A stretch of 21,923 nt of DNA from Baffinella frigidus (taxonomy: Eukaryota > Cryptophyceae > Cryptomonadales > Baffinellaceae): positions 308,597-330,519 of the forward strand of contig MU646524.1 of assembly GCA_026770585.1 (NCBI GenBank), read 5' to 3'. The notes below the pieces were generated by a model that made no database searches, was not told where the DNA came from, and saw only the letters and a program-made list of their open reading frames with translations. How positions within the stretch are numbered: position 1 is the stretch's first letter; each line of letters starts with the position of its first letter. A program made the position numbers and the translations under genes. Shown one piece after another: positions 10,701 through 16,300 of this stretch.

Positions 10701-12595
10701 GTCAGAGGGCGCGGCGCGACCTTTGCCGCTTCGGCGGTCGTTGTCCCACCCACCCTTCTACGGGGGGGGCATACTGCGGGAGATCCATCACCTACACCCT
10801 AAACCCTAGAGCCGCCCTAACCCCACACCCAAGCGGCCCAACCCCCCCTGACCCCACACCCAAGCGACATCACCTTTCCCGCTTCGGCGGTCGTTATCCC
10901 ACCAACCCTTCTACAGGGGGAGCATAGTGCGGATGATCGAAACCCTGGAGCCTGAACCCTACACCCTTAACGCTGGAACCGAACCCCACCTAACCCCACA
11001 CCCACCTTTGCCGCTTCGGCGGTCGTTATCCCAGCCGCCCTGGTACACCCAGCGGTTGTAGTACTGTTGTTTGCCCTGCCCGTGCCGCTTCGACCCCCTG
11101 AACTCTCCCTGTTCCCAACGCGAATCCTGGTCAGACCAAATCCAGAATGGCCCATCGCTTGGCCACCAGATCCGCAATGGCAACCACCAACCCTCCCGGT
11201 TGAACCAAATCATCGATTTTAGACTTGAGATTTACCCTTGCAGAGACCCCAGATCTGGGGTCTCTGCAAGGGTAAATCAAGGTTAAATTTGCCATCTTAA
11301 ATCGACGAGCGGTGGGGTTGGACAGGACGATCAGCAGTAGAGGACAGGTTCAGGGTCTAGGGTCCAGGGTCCAGGGTCTAGGGTCTAGGGTCTAGAATTC
11401 GCAAGCGACGGTGGGCGAGAAGGATGCCTGATAGAACCCCTTATCCGGGTAGCTGCAGCTCCCCTGCCCCTCCAGCCCCGACCCCGCCCACGTCCCCTCG
11501 AGCACGTGGCCATCCGATTTGACCATTCTCCCAAACCCGCACCGCTTCCCACCGCGGTAATCCCCGATGAATTTGTCCCCGGAGTGGTAGCGGCATTGCC
11601 CCTTGCCGTGGCATTTCCCCTCGCGCCATTCTCCATCGTAGGTCAGGCGATTGCGAAGCACGATGCGCCCCTTCCCGGACATCTGCCCGTCCTCCCATTC
11701 ACCCTCGTAGCTGTCGCCGTTCGCCCACCTGCGGCCAGGAGCTCAACTGTCAGAACCGCATTCGGCAATCCTCAACAGTCAAAACCGGAGCATTCCGGCG
11801 AGAGAGGCCTGGGAGTAGAAAGGCGAGAGGGGGGAAACCCAACAGGGCAATCCTCAAAGGTCAGAACCGGCATTCGGATGAGTCAGGCCTGGGAGCTGAA
11901 ATGTGAGAGGGTGACACCCAAGCAGGGCAGAGGGCTGCAGGGTGATCGATTACGTCCTGAAAGGTCAGATCCAGCATTCAGACGAGTGAAGCCTGGGTGC
12001 TGGAAAGCGAGTGGTGACAATCGAGCAGGGCAGATGGCTGCATGGTGAGCGCTTACGTGAAGGATCCGCTGCCGTGTTTCTTCCCCTTCCGCCACGCGCC
12101 TACGTACACCTGCCGTGCGGGTTTTGCGTCAGACTCTGAAGCTACGAGGTGTCCCTCAAGTTCCGAGGACGCAGGACAGGGTTCCGAGAGCTGAGCTTTC
12201 ACATCATGTGCAGGTCTCGGCGCGTTCAGGGGACGGGGCATGGGAATCACGTTTCCGTCTGCGAAAGTGTAGTGCCCTTGGCCGTCCATCTGCCCTTGCA
12301 GGACCTCTCCCTCGTAAAAATCCGAATTCCCGAGCTGCATGGAGACGTGCTCGCGCCTCGGGCCCTCCCCTTCAAGCACCACTGCCGCCAGCCCAGCGAT
12401 TGCGGCATCTAGCAGCGCGTCAGCCGAACCCGCAACACGCCTGTTCGGACCGACGTCGGCGTCGTCCTGGAGGTCCGCGGCGTCGCCTTCGTGCAGGCGC
12501 GCAGCAGCCACCTGCCCCGCAGGTTCAGCTGGCTGGATCTCGTCGAGTGGGGCGTCGTCCTCAGCGACTGCCATCTTGCCCCGCGGACCGGCCAA
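2555..12595 (-). CDS. Multi-exon gene for a ~22-repeat MORN protein
   Basis: Fourteen exons, all kept in frame, give about 610 residues plus a stop. Residues 1-90 are Ala/Glu/Asp-rich without a recognised domain. From about residue 93 to the end the protein is nearly all MORN units (pattern Y-x-G-x-[WF]-x-x-G-x-x-x-G-x-G), about 22 of them; examples are SYEGEWEDGQMSGKG, KYAGTWRNGQLHGHG and RYEGEWHLDCQQGLG. No signal peptide, membrane segment or catalytic domain is visible. MORN arrays in other eukaryotes act as membrane- or cytoskeleton-associated scaffolds (for example MORN1 of apicomplexans), so a structural role is inferred. The gene is divergent from the hydroxylase gene. Twelve introns are GT-AG and one is best read as GC-AG. 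The start is the first Met of the open exon; a second Met seven codons later is also possible. Confidence 0.9.
2693..3674. repeat. MORN intron 13: GA tract and exon-edge copies
   Basis: The intron carries a (GGGAGAGA)-type tract at about 3162-3228 and CT/GA runs at 3490-3540 and 3626-3655. Copies of the exon 13 donor region lie at 3312-3346 (ATGCTCACTTTCCCCGACGG on the minus strand), 3448-3465 and 3549-3566 (GTCTACGAG|gtctgc). It also holds the left arm of an inverted repeat at 3577-3600. Confidence 0.7.
2768..2820 (-). pseudogene. Degenerate copy of MORN exon 14 acceptor region
   Basis: TTGATGAA followed by a C-rich run, CTG, GGG and GTTGTCAGTACGGGGGT matches the exon 14 start and its upstream intron at about 2678-2722. 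It is an upstream, acceptor-side copy. Confidence 0.6.
3577..3683 (-). promoter_or_regulatory. Stem-loop enclosing the exon 13 donor
   Basis: Arms 3577-3600 and 3660-3683 are inverted copies matching at 23 of 24 positions. The right arm contains the exon 13 end GTCTACGAG and its gtgctg donor. The 59-base loop holds a CT microsatellite. In pre-mRNA the donor would be paired; a splicing effect is inference. Confidence 0.55.
3675..3796 (-). CDS. MORN gene exon 13
   Basis: Starts after ggcag with GNKHGTGVYAWARG, includes RFKGKWQDGKMHGNG, and ends GTCTACGAG|gtgctg in phase 0. Its donor lies in one arm of a 24-bp inverted repeat. Confidence 0.87.
3848..3920 (-). pseudogene. Upstream partial copy of MORN exon 13
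   Basis: About 73 bases closely match the 5' part of exon 13 on the minus strand, reading GNKHGTGVYSWARGLRFKG up to W-Q-D-G, and then diverge without a donor. The acceptor is weakened (ttaacag). Confidence 0.75.
3947..4072. repeat. Two GA microsatellites with a GT run
   Basis: (GA)n at about 3951-3983 and 4037-4072, separated by poly-T and (GT)n. On the sense strand of the MORN gene these are CT tracts. Confidence 0.9.
4074..4100 (-). pseudogene. Short second copy of exon 13 acceptor edge
   Basis: Minus-strand ctgacag|GGAACACGCACGGCACG matches the start of exon 13 and then runs into the GA microsatellite at 4036-4073. Confidence 0.65.
4210..4760. repeat. Degenerate telomere-like GGGTGTA/GGGTTTA array
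   Basis: Tandem GGGTGTA units, clearest at 4594-4700, with GGGTCTA and GGGTTAA variants at 4220-4340. They resemble TTTAGGG but are degenerate and intronic, so this is not a chromosome end. Confidence 0.8.
4341..4820 (-). pseudogene. Ladder of exon 12 donor-edge copies
   Basis: Diverged copies of the last ~55 bases of exon 12, with its donor, occur at about 4763-4820, 4512-4571 and 4341-4400. A shorter copy lies at 4410-4432. They share minus-strand CGTCGTGTAT...GGAGACTC...GGAGATTGGCG-like sequence. Stops and lost splice signals make them non-coding. Confidence 0.7.
4434..4918 (+). mobile_element. Short interspersed element, copies 1 and 2
   Basis: Copies at about 4434-4497 and 4834-4918 share ACTCAACTCAAGGCGC, AGGGCCTCA, AGGACCT and TATCGAGAG, and end in AGCAG or (AAG)n. 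Two further copies lie in reverse orientation at 17252-17318 and 17504-17570. The size (65-85 bp) and simple-sequence tail suggest a non-autonomous element. No tRNA-like promoter boxes are evident. Confidence 0.65.
4931..5022 (-). CDS. MORN gene exon 12
   Basis: Encodes YDGGWKEGARSGQGRVVYPG and GDSYSGDWRA, ending GCAG|gtacat in phase 1. Several decayed copies of its donor side lie downstream and one acceptor-side copy upstream. Confidence 0.87.
5041..5410. repeat. CT microsatellites flanking an exon 12 edge copy
   Basis: CT-rich tracts at about 5055-5230 and 5320-5410 surround a copy (about 5249-5302) of the exon 12 acceptor side, CCTCCTTCCACCCGCCGTCGTACCTGCG-like on the plus strand. Confidence 0.8.
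5623..5655 (-). pseudogene. Copy of MORN exon 11 donor edge
   Basis: Minus-strand GTGCACCCTGACGGAAGTTG followed by gtgcgt repeats the end of exon 11 (VHPDGSW and donor) about 130 bp downstream of the real one. Confidence 0.7.
5769..5859 (-). CDS. MORN gene exon 11
   Basis: Starts after aacag (an AG|C acceptor, unusual for this locus) with ANGSKYMGGWKDGQMHTEA and ends CAGTTG|gtgagc in phase 2. This MORN unit has lost the usual H-G-x-G end (HTEA). Confidence 0.85.
5870..6420. repeat. Telomere-like GGGTTGA/GGGTTTA array
   Basis: Long degenerate GGGTTTA and GGGTTGA runs, clearest at 6121-6292 with an internal ~70-bp duplication around TGATGGATCAGGGTTGAGAG. Exon 10 donor copies are embedded in it. 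Confidence 0.85.
6092..6645 (-). pseudogene. Four decayed copies of exon 10 donor edge
   Basis: Copies at about 6578-6645, 6422-6486, 6290-6327 and 6092-6118 match the last part of exon 10 (Y-E-G-S-F to L-V-A-G) and the gtacaacctc donor. Similarity and length fall with distance from the real exon. Confidence 0.8.
6793..6910 (-). CDS. MORN gene exon 10
   Basis: Encodes GEWDKDRRHGVGALTSPDGE followed by RYEGSFKRDHRCGYG. The acceptor is gatag|GGGGAG and the donor GCGG|gtacaa (phase 1). This is the most heavily copied exon: two extra copies of its 5' edge lie upstream and four of its 3' edge downstream. Only this copy is continuous from acceptor to donor. Confidence 0.85.
6950..7470 (-). pseudogene. 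Two upstream copies of exon 10 acceptor region
   Basis: A unit of about 175 bp is present at 6950-7123 and 7297-7470, spaced about 347 bp. Each ends in the 5' edge of exon 10: ggcag|GGGGAGTGGGATAAGG near 7118, and gacag|GGGGAGTGAGATAAGG near 7467, where W has become a stop. Confidence 0.75.
7663..7870. repeat. CT microsatellite in MORN intron 9
   Basis: (CT)n with CTGTCTCTGTC variants. Low-complexity Ser/Leu and Glu/Arg frames here are not genes. Confidence 0.9.
7885..7981 (-). CDS. MORN gene exon 9
   Basis: Starts after ggcag with EFANGDKYAGTWRNG and ends ISYQ|gtgcct in phase 0. A degenerate copy of its last bases and donor lies near 7592-7612. Confidence 0.87.
8288..8610. repeat. Direct repeats in MORN intron 8
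   Basis: GGAGCTGCT(CT)CGCAATGGGATGGGAC occurs at about 8310-8337 and 8585-8609, with related CGCAAACCTCAAGGACCTCT sequence at about 8425-8453. No MORN exon is detected between 7982 and 8751. Confidence 0.6.
8752..8931 (-). CDS. MORN gene exon 8
   Basis: Starts after gacag with GFWKSGARHGSS and includes RYEGEWHLDCQQGLG and KYEGLFRKGAICGQG. The donor CCAT|gtgcgt (phase 2) was chosen over a nearby gtactc because only this phase rebuilds GQGTM-EFANG with the next exon. Confidence 0.85.
8963..9032. mobile_element. Foldback with perfect 20-bp arms
   Basis: GCAACGAAAATTACCACACA (8963-8982) is perfectly inverted at 9013-9032 around a 30-base loop. The right arm resembles TGTGTAGTAATTTTCGTGC at 9731-9749, suggesting one family. 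Confidence 0.7.
9076..9292 (-). pseudogene. Two upstream copies of exon 8 acceptor edge
   Basis: Around 9250-9292 the minus strand reads gatgacag|GGGGTTGTGGAAAAGCGG, and around 9076-9098 cacag|GGGGTTCTGAAAGAGCGG, where W becomes a stop. Both match the start of exon 8. Confidence 0.75.
9508..9546 (-). CDS. MORN gene exon 7 (39-nt exon)
   Basis: Only 39 nt, encoding WGTATYPDGSVY with split codons at both ends. The acceptor is tacag|G and the donor CTACAG|gtaata. It completes one MORN unit and begins the next. Confidence 0.85.
9633..9799. mobile_element. Foldback element with nested perfect inverted arms
   Basis: Terminal arms 9633-9648 and 9784-9799 (GATCTCATCCCGCCAG) are perfect 16-bp inverted repeats. 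Inner arms 9673-9690 and 9742-9759 (TTCCCCGCATGCACGAAA) are perfect over 18 bp. The whole 167-bp element lies in MORN intron 6. Confidence 0.8.
9884..9947 (-). CDS. MORN gene exon 6
   Basis: Encodes RDVSADGTEYVGDWRDGIRE after a tcgcag acceptor and ends GAAGG|gtgaac in phase 2. It joins both neighbours in MORN register. Confidence 0.85.
10298..10369 (-). CDS. MORN gene exon 5
   Basis: Starts after ggcag. Its two leading bases complete a Gly, giving ELRHLDSSQEYVGDF and the unit EYVGDFAEGERWGSG. It ends TCGG|gtaact in phase 1. Confidence 0.85.
10524..10631. repeat. Tandem pair in MORN intron 4
   Basis: GCAGTTTCCAGCAGGTGCA, then AGAAGACCAG (10525-10556), recurs diverged at 10599-10631, spaced about 75 bp. 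Confidence 0.6.
10720..10914 (-). pseudogene. Two copies of exon 4 donor edge (WDNDRRSGK)
   Basis: Copies near 10873-10914 and 10720-10764 preserve the coding text W-D-N-D-R-R-S-G-K and a G|gtgatg or G|gtcgcg donor-like end. Each is preceded by TAG|AAGGGT in place of the real upstream exon. Confidence 0.8.
11006..11126 (-). CDS. MORN gene exon 4
   Basis: Starts after accag with DSRWEQGEFRGSKRHGQG and includes VYQGGWDNDRRSGKG. It ends AAAG|gtgggt in phase 1. Two decayed copies of its last ~40 bases lie downstream in the intron. Confidence 0.85.
11229..11278. repeat. Perfect 50-bp palindrome
   Basis: GATTTACCCTTGCAGAGACC reads inward to an AGATCT centre and is mirrored exactly, with no loop. 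It lies in MORN intron 3, about 100 bp upstream of exon 4 in transcript order. It could be a foldback remnant or a cruciform. Confidence 0.9.
11428..11728 (-). CDS. MORN gene exon 3
   Basis: Starts after ccgcag and carries four MORN units from SYEGEWEDGQMSGKG to VLEGTWAGSGLEGQG. The frame runs on to a stop at 11392-11394. The chosen end is a GC donor, CAG|gcatcc, in phase 0, because it joins GFYQ to DSRWEQGEF and continues the repeat. If the donor is not used, this exon would end the gene with ...CEF. Confidence 0.75.
11750..12056 (-). repeat. ~115-bp tandem repeats in MORN intron 2
   Basis: Nearly three diverged units fill the intron. On the minus strand the real donor region gtaagcgctcaccatgcag recurs as gtaatcgatcaccctgcag about 115 bp on. 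Each unit also carries CCCAGGC(T/C)T and GAATGC(T/C)GG. Confidence 0.7.
12057..12109 (-). CDS. MORN gene exon 2
   Basis: Starts after cggcag with VYVGAWRKGKKHGSG (second MORN unit) and ends TTCAC|gtaagc in phase 2. Confidence 0.85.
12251..12595 (-). CDS. MORN gene exon 1
   Basis: 115 codons beginning MAGPRGKMAVAEDDAP. It encodes the acidic, Ala-rich N-terminus and the first MORN unit (FYEGEVLQGQMDGQG). It ends at AAC|gtgatt in phase 0. The following 141-bp intron is a multiple of three and has no stop, so retention cannot be excluded. Splicing is preferred because it joins FADGN to VYVGAW, a normal MORN join. Confidence 0.8.
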
Positions 12596-13054
12596 CGGGG
12601 AGGCAACTGTCAGATCCCGTGGGAACCGTCAGATCCCGTAGGATTTCCTCCTCTCTTCCTTACTGGTGACGTCACCGAGATTGCCGATGGTCCAGGCCAC
12701 ACGCCGGTCGTGCCTGTCTAAGCCGCTTTTCCAGGGGGTGGCGTGGTTCGCTGCGTCCCCTCTGGTGACGACAGCGCCTGTCTAGAACGCTTCCAGATGC
12801 CGCCCGCGTCCTCCGGCGATCCACGTCAGCGACCTTAACCTTGCAAACCCCACCAGTTCTGCGAAGCAGACCACATCGATGAGTGTTTGGAGCCATTTTC
12901 CTGTCTTGAAAATTCGTTATTGAAGGTTTTGCCAGAGAAGATGACCCATCCACCAAACTCGATTTGGTCCGCCTTGAAGGGCTGATGGAAATTGACTTCC
13001 GGAAGTTGATCCGTCTGGAGGCCGGCGAGGGAGGGGTCTAGATCTGCTCCCACC
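12596..13054. promoter_or_regulatory. Divergent intergenic region (putative bidirectional promoter)
   Basis: 459 bp separate the two start codons, so both promoters and 5' UTRs should lie here unless there are upstream non-coding exons. It includes paired GTCAGATCCCGT repeats at about 12609 and 12628, the 12665-12676 palindrome, and a partial internal repeat (CTGGTGACG...GCCTGTCTA.) at about 12663-12721 and 12761-12783. No TATA box is obvious. Promoter function is inferred from position. Confidence 0.6.
12665..12676. promoter_or_regulatory. CRE-like palindrome GGTGACGTCACC
   Basis: A perfect 12-bp palindrome containing TGACGTCA, the classical bZIP/CREB-type site. It is 70 bp from the MORN start and 379 bp from the hydroxylase start. 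Binding is inferred from the motif only. Confidence 0.5.
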
Positions 13055-13348
13055 ATGCGGGGTAGATCATGTCTGTGTGCAGTGCTGCTCCTCGTGGCAC
13101 ACGCCCAGGCGTTTATGCCTTCATCTCCCTTCGGAACGCTGCCGCGCCTCCGCCCGAGCTCATGCGCTGTCGCAATGGCCGGTGGTTTCGGCAGCAAGCC
13201 CGCGGCAGGGAAGCCGAAGGGGGGGAAGAAGAAGCCCGCCTCGGTGCCGGAGAGAGCCCCGCAGTCCGCGGTTGCCCCCGCTGTGGTGGAGTCGGATAAG
13301 GTTGGGATGGATCTCAAGAGGATTCTGGACGGGATCGACGAGGAGCAG
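13055..13348 (+). CDS. Hydroxylase exon 1 (bipartite plastid-type leader)
   Basis: 98 codons from the first Met. A Leu/Val-rich signal sequence is followed at residue 20 by Phe, the residue expected at the +1 site of transit peptides in red-lineage complex plastids. A GGKKKPA-type low-complexity region follows. It ends GAGCAG|gtctgt in phase 0. Confidence 0.88.
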
Positions 13349-16300
13349 GTCTGTAGCATGAGCTCTGCCTCCCTCGGGTGGACCGACTATTCTGGCGTTG
13401 CCATGCTGGGTGTGCGGTACACATTCGTCAACCTTGGAGCGGTAAAGAGCCCGGGGAAAAGGAAAAAAATCAGGCCAAAAAGACTGAGGCAGATCTAGAA
13501 CCCCTCTTTCGATAGGAGCATTTGCGCCAAATAGCTGAGGCAGACCTAGAAAGTTTGGAAAGGATCTCTCACACACGGCGAGAACCTGCCACAACAGAGT
13601 GTTGGAAGGTGTTGCCGAAATTCAATTTCCCCTCAAGACAGTGGTTTTCAAAAGTCAACAGACACTTCCTGTGGTGCTTTAAAAATTCAACCCCCTCCTC
13701 CAATGTGGTCTGGTTGCATGGTACCGGCGAAGAACGGAGGTCGTGATCCTGCCTCATGGAAAGGAAACTAACGCTCGCACCTTTCTCTCTCTCTCTCTCG
13801 CTCTCTCTCTCGCTCTCTCGCTATCTCTCTCTCTCTCTCGGTCTCGCTCTCTCTCGCTCTCTCGCTCTCTCTCTCGCTCTCTCTCTCGCTCTCGCTCTCT
13901 CGCGCGCTCTCTCTCTCTCGCTCTTTCTCGCTCTCGCTCTCTCGCTCTCTCCTTCGCGCACGTGTGCAGGATCCGTTCTGGCAGCTGATCGGACCGCTGC
14001 TCCAAACGGAGTTCCCCCCGAGCGAGATCGAGCGCGTCATGGGTTTCATCAAGTGAAAATCCTATCCTCTAGCCGGTTTTATAGGATTATATTCCCTTTA
14101 GAACATATTTTTTGGCCTGTAGTAAAGATCTCAAGATTTCATCGCAGCTCGAATTTTTTTAGCAGATTCTGGAGCTGACGGCCAAATCTCGAGGATCTGC
14201 GCTTTCAGATTTGAAAAAGGACAAAAATTAGGGGCGAAATTTCGCAGCAAACCCGAAATATAGATGGACACTTTATTTTTCAAACCGGCTAGAGGATAAC
14301 CCCTACACCCTCAACCCTCAACCCCAAACCCTAAACCCTCAGCCCTCAACCCTCAACCCTAAGCCCTAGACCCTGAACACTAAGCCCTCAACCCCAAACC
14401 CAAGACTCAAAACCCGAAACCCAAAACCCAAGACCCTCAACCCCAAACTCTATACCCTAAACCCTAAACTCTAAACCCTAAACCCCAAACCCTAAACCCT
14501 AATCCCAAAACCCTCAATCATATACCCTATACCCGCTCGCCCCAGCCTTTCCTCCCTGCATTGGCTGCTTGGTGTGCGACGGAGCCGTGTCAGCCGCCGG
14601 GGGTTGGTTCTGATTTACGGGTTCGAGCAGCCCTGCCGCGGTCCCAACGGAAGCCTTGGTTTAGGGTTGAAGGTTGAGGGTTGAGGGTTGAGGATTGAGG
14701 ATGTAGAGTTCAGGTTTTAAGGTTGAGGGTGTAGGGTTTAGGGTCTAGGGCTCAGGGTCAAGGGTCAAGGGTCTAGGGTCTAGGGTTTAGGGTTTAGAGT
14801 TGAGGGTTGAGGCGAGCACTACGCGGTTGCGGGGAGGCACGGATACGAATCATGAAATCATTTCGGTCGATATCATACGATATCATACGACCGATATCAT
14901 ACGATATGATACGACCGCGGGCTGACGCTCCTGGCGTGGCTGGCACGGCGTATGATCATCATCGACGGCTGTCGCTCCGTTTGAGTGGCTCGATACGTGG
15001 AGGGCTGACACTCCATTCCTCGGCACCCTTACCCAACCTAAACCCTCAACCCTCAACCCTAAACCCTCAACCCTCAACCCTCAACCCTCAACCCTGAAAC
15101 CTACCCTGAAACCCTGACACCATAAACCTCAATTCATCGGCAGGTACTCGACGAAGCAGCTGCCCCTCCCAGACGATATCGTCCTCGACAAGTGGCGCCC
15201 TCACGAGGTCCCTCCCCGCTCAAATCGTCAATTTTCGGTCTGAGGATTTCTGCCAGGATCCGTCGGAATCCGACGGAACGTCCCTTTATTCCCCATGTCC
15301 CTAGTAATTCCCTACGGTAGGGATTTTTGTTTCTCTCCCGGACGATATCTTGCTCGACAAGTGGCGCCCCCACGAGGTCCCTCCCTCAACTCCTGCCTAA
15401 ATTCCGCTCCTTCTACAAAAACACTGTCCTTCTACACCAAACCTGACCGGCATGGTAATTTTCCGGGCGGTACACCTACAAAGTCTGGGAGACAACCTCC
15501 CTCCCCTCCCACCAACCCTCACGGCCCGCTCAAATCGGGCCTGGGGATTTGGTACCAAACCCCCCAGGCCCGAATTTGTACCAATTCCGACGGATCTGTC
15601 GGAATCCGACGGAATGTCCATCTATTCCATACGTCCCTAGCGATTCCCTACGGTAGGAAATCGCTGCCTCTCCCGGACGACATCGTGCTTGACAAGTGGC
15701 GCCCCCACGAGGTCCACTCCTCACCGAACTTGCCCGGGTTAGTAATGTGCTTGGTGATAACCCTACCAAGTCCCTGCCCTCCACTCCCTCCACTACTCAC
15801 TGAATTATCCTCCTCCTCCTATACCACCTGCCCGGTTAGTAATTTCCCCGATGTTAACCCTGCACACTTAAGGTAAAAGTGGTGTTGGCCAATAAAACAA
15901 TTCTCAAAAGTCATCAACGAGGGGACTTTGCGACGCACACTGCGTCCTCTCTCTCTCACAAACACACACAAATACACACTGCACGTACCCTGGTGCGGCG
16001 CGAGTCGTGCGCGTGCCCCCCTGACCCAACCCCTAAATCCAAACACCTAAACCCCGCATCCTACACCAGGACATCCACGCGTTCATGGCGGGCATCCCTG
16101 CAACGCAGTTCCGCGACACCTCCAACGTCCCTTTCATCCAGGTGCCCTCATCAAATCCCACCCCCTATCGAAGAACGCGCTGGCCCAAACGTCCTGAACC
16201 CTGAACCCTGGTGCCCAGCCTTTCCGAGCACTCCCCCCCCCCCCACGCATGTTCGCCCCCCCTTGTTCCATCATGGTGGGCATCCGTGCGACGCAGTTCC

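Noticed and set aside
11392-11427. Stop after CEF as the true end of the MORN gene
   Set aside because: Possible, but further exons to the left keep frame and repeat register over eleven more junctions; a GC donor explains the continuity better.
11506-12669. 180- and 184-codon plus-strand frames
   Set aside because: Antisense shadows of MORN exons 1-3; GC-rich and without a domain.
13160-13594. 144-codon minus-strand frame opposite hydroxylase exon 1
   Set aside because: Antisense shadow of a GC-rich coding exon; no domain.
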